DNA of 64,000 nt from Marinobacter lutaoensis (GCF_001981305.1 NZ_MSCW01000001.1:619303-683302), one strand, 5' to 3'. Counted from the first letter of the stretch, positions 16,963-26,629 are shown. Notes: generated by a model not told the origin, from the sequence alone. A program made the numbers and translations.

Positions 16963-18090
16963 ATGGTGCCGGGCACATTGACGGTGACGTGTGAAGCCGT
17001 GCCGGAGCTGTCCTCGTTGCGCCGGGAATGGCTCGATCTGGAAGCCCGAGCCCAGGCCTCGGTGTTCCTGTCCTGGCAGTGGGTGGGGCACTGGCTGCAC
17101 CTGTACCGGCCGACCGTTCATTTGCTGCGGGTTCGTCAGGATGGCCGCACGCTGGGGCTGGGACTGGTGGTGGAGGCAGAAGAGCGGCGCCACGGCGTGC
17201 TGCGCTCGAAGTGCCTGCGTCTGCACCAGACCGGTCATCCGTTGCTGGATCAGATCTGGATCGAGTACAACGGTTTCCTGGCCGAGCGTGGCCGGGAGCA
17301 GTCGGTGGCAGCGGCATGCCTGGACTATCTGTGCCGGGAAATGAGGAACTGGGACGAATTCGTCGTGGGTGCCATTGACGCCGACGAAGCGGAGGCCTAC
17401 GCCCGGCATACGGGACTGTTCCACCATGTGCGCTGGAGCGCGCCCTGCTATGGCGTGGATCTCAACGACCTGAGACGCCATGGCCAGCCTTATCTGGATA
17501 CCCTCTCACGCAATACCCGATACCAGATCAGGCGGTCGGCGCGTCTGTACGAAGCCCAGGGAGACATCCGGCTGGTCCGGCCCGATACCCTGGCAGAGGC
17601 CCTGGCCATGTTCGACCGAATCGGCCCGCGGCACCTTCAGCGTTGGGGCGAAGGGCCTGATCAGAGCGGGTTCGCCAATCCTGACTTCATTCGTTTTCAC
17701 CGGGAAATGGTCCGGGCCCAGTGGCCCGAAGGCGGTGTTGATCTGGTGTCCCTGACGGTGGGCGAGCGAGAGGTCGCCGCGTTCTACAACCTTCTGTATA
17801 ACCAAGTGGTCTACTTCTACCTGGGTGGGATCGAGGTGGAAAACGACAACCGCCTGAAGCCGGGTTTGCTGGGCCACAGCCTGTGCATCGAGGACTACCG
17901 GCATCACGGCTTTCACTACTACGACTTCATGGGCGGCAACGAACGCTACAAGCAGAACCTGGGGCAGCGGCACTGCAACCTGGTTCAGTTGTCGCTGCAA
18001 CGGGGCAGGCTCAAGCTCCGGCTGGAACACATGGCCCGGAAGGCTCGCCAAAAATGGCTCCGGGAAGAGGGGAGTGGGTATGAGCACTGA
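16963..18090 (+). CDS. GNAT/FemAB-like N-acyltransferase (CelD/BioF2-like)
   Basis: A 375-residue protein with the Acetyltransf_6 type of GNAT fold: SVFLSWQWVGHWLHLYRP near the N-terminus, NTRYQIRRSARLYEAQGDI in the middle and a C-terminal VYFYLGGIEVENDN...GLLGHSLCIEDYRHHGFHYYDFMGGNERYKQNLG. It likely transfers an acyl or aminoacyl group to a sugar amine during polysaccharide synthesis; the donor is unknown. The start ATG 16963 has GGAG 8 bases upstream and is preferred over TTG 16942, which only overlaps the preceding stop. It overlaps the next gene by 11 bases. Confidence 0.8.
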   Translation: MVPGTLTVTCEAVPELSSLRREWLDLEARAQASVFLSWQWVGHWLHLYRPTVHLLRVRQDGRTLGLGLVVEAEERRHGVLRSKCLRLHQTGHPLLDQIWIEYNGFLAERGREQSVAAACLDYLCREMRNWDEFVVGAIDADEAEAYARHTGLFHHVRWSAPCYGVDLNDLRRHGQPYLDTLSRNTRYQIRRSARLYEAQGDIRLVRPDTLAEALAMFDRIGPRHLQRWGEGPDQSGFANPDFIRFHREMVRAQWPEGGVDLVSLTVGEREVAAFYNLLYNQVVYFYLGGIEVENDNRLKPGLLGHSLCIEDYRHHGFHYYDFMGGNERYKQNLGQRHCNLVQLSLQRGRLKLRLEHMARKARQKWLREEGSGYEH

Positions 18091-19165
18091 TATGGATGTC
18101 CGGGTGTCTCGCCACTCGGTGTTTCCGGTCGAGGACTATGACCGCTACGTCGGCGACAGCCCCAGGGCCACGCCGTACCACGCCAGTGCTTGGCTCCAGG
18201 CGATCGAGAAGGCGTACGGCCACACCGCCTGGATTGTCAGTGGGCACCGTGGTGGCGCTCTCTGTGGCGTCCTACCCCTGGTTGAGGTGCGCCGGCCGAT
18301 TGGCCAGCCGATCCTGGTGTCGCTGCCGTTCTGTGATCTGGCCGGCCCGCTGGCGGATGAGCCGGCGCTGGAGGAACGGCTGGTTCAGGCTGCCCGTGAT
18401 CTGGCTCGTACCAACGGTATTGCCCGATTGCAGGTGCGCAGCGGGGGCCGCGCCGTGGCGCCGGAGGCGATCGCCGCCGGTGATGCGCGCGATAAGGTCC
18501 GGATGCTGATGCCATTGCCCCGGACCAGCGCCGACCTGTTTCAGTCCTTTAAGCCGAAGTTGCGCAGCCAGGTACGCAAGGCAGAGAAGAACGGCCTGAC
18601 CTCCCAGGTGCGTACCGATCCCGAGGCACTGGACCCTTTCTACCGTGTCTTTTCCGCCAACATGCGGCGGCTGGGATCGCCGGTGCACAGCCGCAGCTGG
18701 TTCCGGGAACTCCAGCGCAGCTACGGTGAACGTTTGCTGGTGGGCTTGGTCCACCTGGGTGATACCCCGGTGGGCGCGGGCATTGTCCTGATCCAGGGGG
18801 ATCGGGCCAGCATTCCCTGGGCTTCCACCCTGGCGGAGCACAACCATCTGGCGCCGAACATGCTGCTGTACTGGACGCTGCTCAGCCGGGTTTGCGATTC
18901 GGGGTGTCGAGAGTTCGATTTCGGCCGATCCACCCTTGGTGAAGGCACTTACCGGTTCAAGAAGCAGTGGGGCGCCGTGGCCCACGAATTGATCTGGCGG
19001 GACGGGGGCGTGGCGGACGACGCTTCGGCCGGAACCCGGTCACCGGCGACCGGAGGCGGTTGGATGTCTGGCCTGCGGCCTCTGGTGGAGTTGCTCTGGA
19101 GTCGTCTGCCACCTGGCCTGGTGAACTGGCTGGGGCCCAAACTGAGACGGTACATCACACTATGA
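18080..19165 (+). CDS. FemAB-family protein, XrtA/PEP-CTERM-associated
   Basis: A 361-residue FemAB-like/GNAT protein of the type repeatedly linked to exosortase loci. Recognisable parts are TPYHASAWLQAIEKAYGHTAW, KPKLRSQVRKAEKNGL and the C-terminal FDFGRSTLGEGTYRFKKQWGA. A short basic, hydrophobic C-terminus may touch the membrane. ATG 18080 follows GAGGGGAG at 6-7 bases and lies inside the previous gene's end. It forms a tandem pair with the acyltransferase upstream. Members are thought to attach amino acids or acyl groups, but the substrate in these loci has not been shown. Confidence 0.85.
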   Translation: MSTDMDVRVSRHSVFPVEDYDRYVGDSPRATPYHASAWLQAIEKAYGHTAWIVSGHRGGALCGVLPLVEVRRPIGQPILVSLPFCDLAGPLADEPALEERLVQAARDLARTNGIARLQVRSGGRAVAPEAIAAGDARDKVRMLMPLPRTSADLFQSFKPKLRSQVRKAEKNGLTSQVRTDPEALDPFYRVFSANMRRLGSPVHSRSWFRELQRSYGERLLVGLVHLGDTPVGAGIVLIQGDRASIPWASTLAEHNHLAPNMLLYWTLLSRVCDSGCREFDFGRSTLGEGTYRFKKQWGAVAHELIWRDGGVADDASAGTRSPATGGGWMSGLRPLVELLWSRLPPGLVNWLGPKLRRYITL

Positions 19166-20427
19166 CCTGGCTGCTCGTACTGACCGTGATTTGCCTTGCC
19201 GTGCCGCTGTACGTCTACGTTGGGTATCCGGTGCTGCTCTGGGCCGTGGCCCGCTGCCGGCGATCGCCGATGCCGGAGGCCGGGTGCCCACCGCTGCCGT
19301 CCGTGACCCTGGTGATTTCTTGCTACAACGAAGCGGCGGTGATTCGGGCGAAGCTGGAAAACAGTCTGGCGCTGGACTATCCCAAGGAACGCCTCCGAAT
19401 CCTGGTGGTGTCGGACGGCTCGGACGATGGCACCGACGAGATCGTCCGGGCCTACGCCGATGACGGTGTGTGCCTGGTGCGTCAGGAAGGGCGACTGGGC
19501 AAAACCATGGGGCTCAATCTAGCCATGACACAGGTGGACACTGACATCACCGTCTTCAGCGATGCCAATGCCATGTACGATCCCGGGGCCATTCGTGAGC
19601 TCGTGCGTGGGTTTGCCGACCCGAATGTCGGCTATGTCGTGGGCGCGGCCCTGTACACGGACGGCGACGCGGGGGCCAGTGCCCGCAGCGAAGGTTTGTA
19701 CTGGCGTTACGAACTGGCCATCAAAACGCTGGAATCCCGGGTGTCATCGGTGGTGGGTGGAGACGGCGCCATCTACGCCATCCGCACACATCTGTGGCAG
19801 CCGCTGGACCAGCGGGACATCAACGATTTCGTCAATCCGCTGCAGATCGTGGCCCGGGGTTACCGGGGCCTGTTCCAGCCCCAGGCCCGTTGCTATGAGG
19901 AAACTGCGGGAGACTTTGGCCGGGAGGTGGCTCGTAAGGAGCGGATCGTTAATCGCAGCATCCGGGGCCTGTTTCGGGTGAGGGCGGTGATGAATCCCTT
20001 CCGGAGCGGCTGGTTTGCTTGGCAGGTTATTTCACACAAATTGCTGCGCTGGCTGATTCCCTGTTTTCTGGCACTGGGGCTGGCAGGCAGTGCTTGGTTG
20101 TCGGCGGTGGGCCTGCCGCTCTTTACCGGGATTACGTTACTGGGGGCGGCCGTCATATCCGCGGCACTGGTTGCCCGGCTGACCGGTGAGCGAAACGTAT
20201 TACCCGTCTGGCTTTCACTTCCGTATTACTTTGTGATGGTCAACCTGTACTCCGTCAAGGGGGTTTGGCGTGCCCTGACTGGCAAGACTCAGGTTACTTG
20301 GGCTAGTGCCAGAACGGCTTCGAACGGAGCAACAGCGCCGGTTCGATGGGTAGATCCGATCACGATGGTGATGGCGTGCTCCGTCGTTCTTTTGTTGGTG
20401 AGCGTAGGGGTTGGCTATGCTCAGTAA
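19162..20427 (+). CDS. Membrane glycosyltransferase family 2
   Basis: A 421-residue processive-type GT2 enzyme. A transmembrane helix at residues 1-25 precedes the catalytic domain, which has VTLVISCYNEAAVI, VVSDGSDDGTDE, FSDANAMY (the DxD position) and a KERIVNRSIRG stretch resembling the RxxRW region. Two or three C-terminal membrane helices span about residues 295-350 and another is at the end. It should add sugars to the lipid-linked repeat unit or polymer at the inner membrane. The true start, ATG 19162, overlaps the previous stop by 4 bases; an open frame running upstream to 18967 is only read-through of the preceding gene. Confidence 0.88.
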   Translation: MTWLLVLTVICLAVPLYVYVGYPVLLWAVARCRRSPMPEAGCPPLPSVTLVISCYNEAAVIRAKLENSLALDYPKERLRILVVSDGSDDGTDEIVRAYADDGVCLVRQEGRLGKTMGLNLAMTQVDTDITVFSDANAMYDPGAIRELVRGFADPNVGYVVGAALYTDGDAGASARSEGLYWRYELAIKTLESRVSSVVGGDGAIYAIRTHLWQPLDQRDINDFVNPLQIVARGYRGLFQPQARCYEETAGDFGREVARKERIVNRSIRGLFRVRAVMNPFRSGWFAWQVISHKLLRWLIPCFLALGLAGSAWLSAVGLPLFTGITLLGAAVISAALVARLTGERNVLPVWLSLPYYFVMVNLYSVKGVWRALTGKTQVTWASARTASNGATAPVRWVDPITMVMACSVVLLLVSVGVGYAQ

Positions 20428-21340
20428 TATCACAAGCCCCCAGAGGGCTTTGGGGACATCTGACATGCACTCTCCCATATTTCTGATAGGTACACAGCGA
20501 TCTGGAACAACGCTTCTTGGGCGAATGTTGTCAGCACACTCAGCTGTCTTTATCAAGAACGAGTTACCAGTACGTCTCGTGTTTGAGCCAGGGGCTGGAA
20601 GAGATCGCATTCAGGCCAACATCGACCGCTTTGTCAGGGAGCGGTTCGGCCAGGGAATTAATGAGTTGCTCGCAGCAGAGGGGAAATCGGTCTGGGGCCT
20701 GAAAGATCCGGAACTGACCCGCTATCTTGATGCTCTGGAGCAATTTCTCCCCGAAGCCCGTTTCATCGTAATTACGCGAGATCCCCGTGCAGTGGTCAAC
20801 TCCTACATGGAGAACAAGTGGGGATTGGGAACCAATGCCTACACCGGAGCATTGCGGTGGAAGCAGGAAGTATCCCGGCAATTGTCGTTCGAGGCTGCCT
20901 TACCGGGGTACGTCCTGCGGGTCCGATATGAGGACCTTGTGCTGGATCAAGAAACCCACTTGCGGAGAATCTGTCGTTTTCTCGAACTCCCGTTTGAAGC
21001 GGAGATGATGGGCTATTACCAGTCCAAGTCATTTGTATCAAAAAACCGGGAGAACAAAAACACGTTCAAAGCACCCGATGCAGCGCTTACCACCAAGTGG
21101 CGTCGAAAACTGACGCCCCACCAGATTCGGGTGATTGACTCGGTGGTCAGACCCCTGCTCGGGGAAACCGGCTACGATGATGAGTCGGATCCCTATTGTC
21201 CCCCACCCTGGTTGGTGTTCTGGTACCGGCTCCATCAGCGAGTATTGGGGGAGATTCAGATCCAGTACCAGTGGCGCGTGCGCCGATGGTTGCGGCTCAT
21301 TCGCCGGCGGTATCAGTCGGCCCGTTCGGCCAGCGTCTGA
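20417..21340 (+). CDS. Sulfotransferase
   Basis: A 307-residue PAPS-dependent sulfotransferase. The 5'-phosphosulfate loop reads IFLIGTQRSGTTLLGRML and the 3'-phosphate site VITRDPRAVVNSYM. A basic C-terminal tail follows. It probably sulfates a sugar or lipid-linked intermediate, consistent with sulfated marine exopolysaccharides (inference). ATG 20417, with AGGGG 6 bases upstream and an 11-base overlap with the glycosyltransferase, suggests coupling; ATG 20465 directly before the fold would also work (GGGGA 9 bases upstream). Codon use and base composition become more AT-rich from here. Confidence 0.85.
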   Translation: MLSNITSPQRALGTSDMHSPIFLIGTQRSGTTLLGRMLSAHSAVFIKNELPVRLVFEPGAGRDRIQANIDRFVRERFGQGINELLAAEGKSVWGLKDPELTRYLDALEQFLPEARFIVITRDPRAVVNSYMENKWGLGTNAYTGALRWKQEVSRQLSFEAALPGYVLRVRYEDLVLDQETHLRRICRFLELPFEAEMMGYYQSKSFVSKNRENKNTFKAPDAALTTKWRRKLTPHQIRVIDSVVRPLLGETGYDDESDPYCPPPWLVFWYRLHQRVLGEIQIQYQWRVRRWLRLIRRRYQSARSASV

Positions 21341-21351
21341 GCAGGTTAGAA

Positions 21352-22710
21352 ATGTCCAAGTTTGCGCTGCTGTTCATGCTACTGTTTTTTGGGGGTGTCG
21401 TTGCGACATTCGCCTACAGTGGTTCTGCATCTTTCCTGCTGTATCAGCTGGTGTACTTTCTCAACCCGGATGCACGTTGGTGGTCCGCTCAGATTCCAGG
21501 GATCAGCTATTCCTTTGTTGCCTCAATACTCATGATCGGAACCCTGGCGATGGGGTATCGCCGGTACACTGAGAAAAGCCCTTGGACGGCACAGCCTGCG
21601 CTGAAGTGGCTTGTTGTACTGCTGCTGTTTTATTACCTGGCGTATGTTCTCTTTGCGCTTGACCCTGTGATCCACAAGCGTTTCACCATCGACTTTACCA
21701 AGCTCGTCATTATTGTCTTTGTTGCTTACAAACTGCTGAACTCCAAGCGCGCCTTGGCCGCTTCCATATGGGCCTATCTTATAGGGGCAACCTACATTGG
21801 CTATCTGGCCACCATTACTGGCCGCAATTCGGGTGACCGGGTCGAAGGTATTGGCCTGGTTGACTCACCCGACGCCAATGGCGTGGCCGCAGCCTTGGTT
21901 CCAGCAGGAGTGCTGCTGTTGTACTACGCATGGATGGGGAACTGGAAAGTTCGCTTGCTGGCTGTGATATGTGGAGCTCTTATCGCCAATGGGTTGGTGC
22001 TGATCAACAGCCGGGGTGCCTTTCTCGGAAGTGTCGCCGGCGTCGCACCATTCTTGCTGTCTATGTTTTTTTCCCGCTACCAGCGCCGGGGACAGCGCCC
22101 CATGGCATTGCTTATCGCCATCGTCGGGTTGTCTGGCGCACTCTATGTCACGGACGCACAGTTCTGGGAGCGGATGAATACGCTACAGAATCTTGAATCC
22201 AAGGAGAGCGGTGCCGGGAGGGTTACCTTTTGGCTAAAGACTTTCGATATGTTGGAAGACCATCCCATGGGGATGGGGATATATGGGTATAACCGTCTGG
22301 CCCCTTTGTACATGGATGACGAGACCCGAGGAGGCGTGGAATTCCGGAGTGTTCACTCGCTGTGGTTCCAGGGCCTGTCTGAAGTCGGGCCGCTTGGTTT
22401 TCTGGTGTTCCTGACCATGCTGGTGTCCCTGTACCGGACTTCGCGTAAAGCACGTCACTGGCTTCGGGCTGAAGGGGGAGACAACCGAACGTACTTCCAA
22501 TTGTTGGCGCTGGAATGTGCGCTGCTGAGCTACCTGGCGGCAGCGACTTTTATCAACCAATTCCGAGCGGAAATCCTTTATTGGATGATACTGCTGTTGG
22601 CTGTGGGAACCAATGTCCACTACCTCCAGCACGTTCGGGTTTCCGCAGATACTCCGGCACCTCGTCGCGGCCGGACGCCTGTATCAGAATCGACGGCAGG
22701 AACCTTGTGA
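21352..22710 (+). CDS. O-antigen ligase/polymerase-like membrane protein (Wzy-like, exosortase-associated)
   Basis: A 452-residue polytopic membrane protein with about 10-11 hydrophobic segments and a larger periplasmic loop near residues 280-350 containing MLEDHPMGMGIYGYNR and VHSLWFQGLSEVGPLGFLVF. These are the hallmarks of the O-antigen ligase/Wzy superfamily found in exosortase A loci. It either polymerises the repeat units or attaches glycan to protein; sequence alone does not separate these. ATG 21352 is 12 bases after the sulfotransferase stop. Longer in-frame extension upstream is not membrane-like and overlaps the sulfotransferase. Confidence 0.87.
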   Translation: MSKFALLFMLLFFGGVVATFAYSGSASFLLYQLVYFLNPDARWWSAQIPGISYSFVASILMIGTLAMGYRRYTEKSPWTAQPALKWLVVLLLFYYLAYVLFALDPVIHKRFTIDFTKLVIIVFVAYKLLNSKRALAASIWAYLIGATYIGYLATITGRNSGDRVEGIGLVDSPDANGVAAALVPAGVLLLYYAWMGNWKVRLLAVICGALIANGLVLINSRGAFLGSVAGVAPFLLSMFFSRYQRRGQRPMALLIAIVGLSGALYVTDAQFWERMNTLQNLESKESGAGRVTFWLKTFDMLEDHPMGMGIYGYNRLAPLYMDDETRGGVEFRSVHSLWFQGLSEVGPLGFLVFLTMLVSLYRTSRKARHWLRAEGGDNRTYFQLLALECALLSYLAAATFINQFRAEILYWMILLLAVGTNVHYLQHVRVSADTPAPRRGRTPVSESTAGTL

Positions 22711-23861
22711 ATCCCATCCGAGTACTTCAGTTCATTACGCCCTCCGGGTTCTACGGAGCCGAGCGTTGGGTCATCGCTTTGGCCAATAATCTGAATTCCG
22801 GTGACATTGAATGCGATCTTGTGGTCACCGATGAAGGGGGAGACCAGGACCTTTCGGTCGTTGATCACTTTCCCTCATGGGCGGGCAGAGTCCATCGCAT
22901 TCCCATGTCCGGCCGGTTTGATCCTCGGGTCATTGCCAGGTTGTCGACGATTATTCGTGAGCGTCGGATCGATGTGCTTCATACCCATGGTTATAAGTCC
23001 GACATTCTGGGCTTGATTGCGGCTCGTCAGGCAAAGATTCCCTGTGTCAGCACGCCTCATGGTTTCTCGGGCAAGGTGGGTTTGAAATTGTCTGCATTCA
23101 TAAAACTGGGAACCTTCATGCTGCGGTATTTTGATGCCGTTGTTCCGCTGTCCCAGGAGCTGGTCCGCGATATGGACCGGTTCGGTATACCGGCCGAAAA
23201 GGTCCGGCTGATTCCTAACGGTGTGGATCTCAAGGAGATTCTCCCGGTGTCTCGCAAAACGAAAGTACCTGGGGCGGAACCTGCCGTACAGACGGTGGGC
23301 TTCATCGGCCAGCTGATTCCTCGTAAAGGCGTGAAGGATTTGCTCGATGTCTTTGACATGCTGCACCAGAACCACCCCGGGTTGCGACTGGAACTTCTAG
23401 GCGACGGCCAGCAGCGAGGCGAGCTTGAACTCCATGCCCAGACACTTGCATGCCGGGATGCCATTGCATTTCGGGGCTTTTGCCATGACCGACTGGAGCA
23501 GCTGGCGCACTTTGACCTGTTTGTCATGACGTCGTCACTGGAGGGTATTCCTCGTTGCCTCATGGAAGCCATGGCCATGGGGGTCCCTGTTGTCGCCTAC
23601 GATATTCCTGGGGTGGACCAGCTGATCAAGCACGAGCAGACAGGCCTGCTGGCACCACTGGGTGACAAGGAGGGGTTGGCTCGGTGTTGCCAACGGTTAT
23701 TGTCCGACTCTGAATTGGCGGCACGGTTGTCCGAGGCCGGGCAGAGAAAAATCGTCGATCAGTTTTCCGCGGGCGCCATGGCTCGCTCGTACACGGAGTT
23801 GTTTCGTGAGCTGGTACAGCCTGCAAGAGTCGATCCGCGCGACCTTGGGGAGACAAAGTAA
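22707..23861 (+). CDS. Glycosyltransferase family 4
   Basis: A 384-residue GT-B glycosyltransferase. The N-terminal domain starts VNPIRVLQFITPSGFYGAERW and the C-terminal nucleotide-sugar domain contains VGFIGQLIPRKGVKDLLDVF, the ELLGDGQQRGELE strand and SSLEGIPRCLMEAMAMGVPVVAYDIPGV (the EX7E site). The start is GTG 22707 in a GTGA overlap with the previous stop, with GGCAGGA 6 bases upstream. It likely adds a sugar to the repeat unit on the cytoplasmic side. Confidence 0.9.
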   Translation: MNPIRVLQFITPSGFYGAERWVIALANNLNSGDIECDLVVTDEGGDQDLSVVDHFPSWAGRVHRIPMSGRFDPRVIARLSTIIRERRIDVLHTHGYKSDILGLIAARQAKIPCVSTPHGFSGKVGLKLSAFIKLGTFMLRYFDAVVPLSQELVRDMDRFGIPAEKVRLIPNGVDLKEILPVSRKTKVPGAEPAVQTVGFIGQLIPRKGVKDLLDVFDMLHQNHPGLRLELLGDGQQRGELELHAQTLACRDAIAFRGFCHDRLEQLAHFDLFVMTSSLEGIPRCLMEAMAMGVPVVAYDIPGVDQLIKHEQTGLLAPLGDKEGLARCCQRLLSDSELAARLSEAGQRKIVDQFSAGAMARSYTELFRELVQPARVDPRDLGETK

Positions 23862-23863
23862 CA

Positions 23864-25756
23864 ATGTGCGGGTTGGCGGGCTTTATACGGCTGGCGGAGA
23901 CGCCAGAACGAGATGGGCATGGTTCGGTACTTGAGGCGATGGGGGATGCCATTCGCCATAGGGGGCCCGATGCCGGACAGGTGTGGATGGACGAGGATAT
24001 CGGACTGGTGCATCGACGCCTGAGCATTATCGACTTGTCCGAGGCGGGTACCCAACCGATGGTTTCGGGAGATGGGAACCTAGTCATCGTATTTAATGGG
24101 GAGATCTATAACTACCAGGCACTGCGGACTGACTTGATTCGGTCGGGGTACCAGTTTCGGACACAGACCGATACCGAGGTACTGCTGGCACTGTATGAAT
24201 CACATGGGCCTGCGTGCCTGGAGGCCCTGAATGGGATGTTTGCGATGGCGATCTGGGACCGAACGGACAAGCGTCTCTTTTTGGCCCGGGACCGGTTGGG
24301 TAAAAAACCCCTGTACTATTACTGGAATGGAACGCAGCTTGCCTTTGCTTCAGAGCTCAAATCACTAACCCAGGCCCCTTTTGTGCCTCGTGCGATTCGC
24401 CTGGACGCGGTCAAGGATTTTTTTGCCTACCAATACATTCCTGATCCTAAGACCATATACGAAAACGTTTACAAGCTGCCCCCCGGCTTTTGCATGGAAT
24501 GGACGAAAAACGGGATTCGCCAGCATCAGTACTGGGACGTGTCATTTGCCAGGTGTGATAGTGGTAGTGAGGCCCGGCTCGCTGAAGAGCTGGAATATCT
24601 GATTGATGATGCTGTACGGCTCCGAATGGTGAGTGATGTCCCGTTAGGGGCGTTTTTAAGCGGTGGCATTGATTCCAGTGGTGTCGTGGGTTTGATGGCC
24701 CGACACTCTGATCGCCCAGTTACCACCTGTGCCATTGGCTTTGACTCTGAGCGATTTGATGAGGTGGCATGGGCTCGTAAGGTTGCGGACCGGTTTGCCA
24801 CTGACCACTATGAATTCACTGTTCGGGAGAATGTTGCTGGCAGTCTTGAATCGATCGCTCGTTTTTTTGATGAGCCTTTCGCTGATCCCTCATTTGTGCC
24901 CACCTATTTCGTGTCCCGCTTGGCTCGGCAGAAAGTTACCGTTGCCCTTGCCGGTGATGGCGGGGATGAGAACTTTGCCGGATACAGCAAATACCGGACT
25001 GATCAAGTTGAAAATCGACTCCGGGGGTACTTTCCGGCATTTATACGCCGGCATATGTTCCCCTGGTTAGCCGGGCTGGCCGGCCACTCCGGACACGCAT
25101 TTGCACGCAAGGCAAATACACTGCTGTCCACGCTGGCACTGCCTCCAGATGAAGCTTTCTTCACAACCAACAGTTTTTTTCGGCGTTCGGTCTGGGATGC
25201 CTTGGTCAATGGCGAGTTTCACCGAGCGACCACCGATTACGACCCCGCCGACGTTACCCGAGAATACTACCAGCGGGCCGATGCCGAAGATCACTTGGGG
25301 AGGGTTCTGTATACGGATATCAAATCCTATCTGCCAGGTGACATTCTCGTGAAAGTCGATCGCATGAGCATGGCCAACAGTCTTGAAACCCGGGCGCCGT
25401 TGCTTGATTACCGTGTCGTTGAGTTTGCCGCACGGCTTCCTTCGGTGCTCAAGCTCCATGGAAGGGAAAAAAAATACCTTTTAAAACGGGCATTCTCGGA
25501 GTTGCTTCCTGACGATGTCCTGTATCGTCGGAAAATGGGGTTCTCGGTCCCGTTGGCAGAATGGCTGCGTCATGAATTGAGGCCTTTGGCGGCCACGGTG
25601 TTTGAGGGCACCGGTGGGGTGGGGCTGGCCATGTTTTTTGATCCGGGGGCAATACGGAGGCTGTGGCACGCTCATCTGACTGGAGACGATCGTTATACAC
25701 AGGAACTCTGGTCCCTTCTGGTATTCGAGTTGTGGTGGCGGGCCTATGAAGCATAG
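23864..25756 (+). CDS. Asparagine-synthase-like amidotransferase, XrtA/PEP-CTERM-associated
   Basis: A 630-residue class II glutamine amidotransferase/asparagine synthase fusion. The catalytic Cys2 is in MCGLAGF and GDGNLVIVFNGEIYNY follows. The synthase domain has GAFLSGGIDSSGVVGL (ATP pyrophosphatase P-loop) and VALAGDGGDENFAGYSKYR. The length matches the exosortase-locus amidotransferases. It may amidate a uronic acid or other carboxyl group of the polysaccharide rather than aspartate (inference from context). It begins 2 bases after the preceding stop and overlaps the next gene by 11 bases. Confidence 0.9.
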   Translation: MCGLAGFIRLAETPERDGHGSVLEAMGDAIRHRGPDAGQVWMDEDIGLVHRRLSIIDLSEAGTQPMVSGDGNLVIVFNGEIYNYQALRTDLIRSGYQFRTQTDTEVLLALYESHGPACLEALNGMFAMAIWDRTDKRLFLARDRLGKKPLYYYWNGTQLAFASELKSLTQAPFVPRAIRLDAVKDFFAYQYIPDPKTIYENVYKLPPGFCMEWTKNGIRQHQYWDVSFARCDSGSEARLAEELEYLIDDAVRLRMVSDVPLGAFLSGGIDSSGVVGLMARHSDRPVTTCAIGFDSERFDEVAWARKVADRFATDHYEFTVRENVAGSLESIARFFDEPFADPSFVPTYFVSRLARQKVTVALAGDGGDENFAGYSKYRTDQVENRLRGYFPAFIRRHMFPWLAGLAGHSGHAFARKANTLLSTLALPPDEAFFTTNSFFRRSVWDALVNGEFHRATTDYDPADVTREYYQRADAEDHLGRVLYTDIKSYLPGDILVKVDRMSMANSLETRAPLLDYRVVEFAARLPSVLKLHGREKKYLLKRAFSELLPDDVLYRRKMGFSVPLAEWLRHELRPLAATVFEGTGGVGLAMFFDPGAIRRLWHAHLTGDDRYTQELWSLLVFELWWRAYEA

Positions 25757-26627
25757 AGACAGGCGCAGTTCGAGTCGGCGTGCCGCGCAGCCATCCAGGC
25801 TGTGGTGGGGCGTTGCGCTGATAGCCTGGGTACTGGGTGCCGTGCTTCTGGCGATCAATCTCTACGGGTTGGCACAGCCATTGAGAAAGCCGGGGTTGGG
25901 GCAAACCGATCAGGCGTCGTTACGCTTTGTTCCGGACCAAGTATGGAGTTATGAAAAGAGCCTCAAGGAGATCAATGCTCTCGACCCCTCTCTCCCGGAG
26001 GACCAGTTTTTACGGGATGCCAATCGGGTGGTGAACCGGAGTCTGGTTCATGTTGACTGGAATCGAGTCGACCCTGAGGCATACCGGCAGAGGGTGCCGG
26101 TCTGGGAAAACTATTTTCTCTACTTACTGGGAAAGTTCTCCGGGCTGCCACAGTTTGAGCGTTATCACTACGCTGACTATCGCAGAAACATTCGTCGAGG
26201 TATTGGCATTTGTGGTGATGCTGCAACGGTTCTGTCGAGTGTGTTGGACCGCTATCAGGTGGACAACCGAATCGTATCGTTTGAGGGGCATGTGCTGGTA
26301 GAAGCCGGAACGGGGAGTAACGGGGTGTTACTTGACCCGGATTTTGGAGTTGTACTCGATGTGCCACTGGATGCGTTAGCAACCCGTTTGCCGGACATTA
26401 GACAACGGTATCTGGATGCGGGCTATTCGGTCAGAGAAATTGACTATCTGATGCCAATTTATCTCGGTCAGTACCGGTTGTTTGATGACACCTACCATTT
26501 TATGTCAAAGCGTTACCTGTTTGAAAACGCAAGTTATATTCTAAAGTGGCTGTTGCCGTTAGGTCTGATGATGGCGAGCAGCGCCTGGTTATGGGTTGTA
26601 TGGTCTCGAGCCGGGAGCATTCGCTGA
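25746..26627 (+). CDS. Membrane protein with transglutaminase-like domain
   Basis: A 293-residue protein with a basic N-terminus, one transmembrane helix (about residues 21-42) and another at the C-terminus (about 268-288). The middle holds a transglutaminase-like triad: Cys156 in GIGICGDAATVLSSVL, His182 in FEGHVLVEA and Asp197 in LLDPDFG, in the expected order. The topology puts this domain in the periplasm. I do not recognise a named family. It could be a cysteine peptidase or acyl/amide-transfer enzyme acting on an exported component. Overlap with the upstream amidotransferase gene shows it belongs to the operon. Confidence 0.75.
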   Translation: MKHRDRRSSSRRAAQPSRLWWGVALIAWVLGAVLLAINLYGLAQPLRKPGLGQTDQASLRFVPDQVWSYEKSLKEINALDPSLPEDQFLRDANRVVNRSLVHVDWNRVDPEAYRQRVPVWENYFLYLLGKFSGLPQFERYHYADYRRNIRRGIGICGDAATVLSSVLDRYQVDNRIVSFEGHVLVEAGTGSNGVLLDPDFGVVLDVPLDALATRLPDIRQRYLDAGYSVREIDYLMPIYLGQYRLFDDTYHFMSKRYLFENASYILKWLLPLGLMMASSAWLWVVWSRAGSIR

Positions 26628-26629
26628 AG

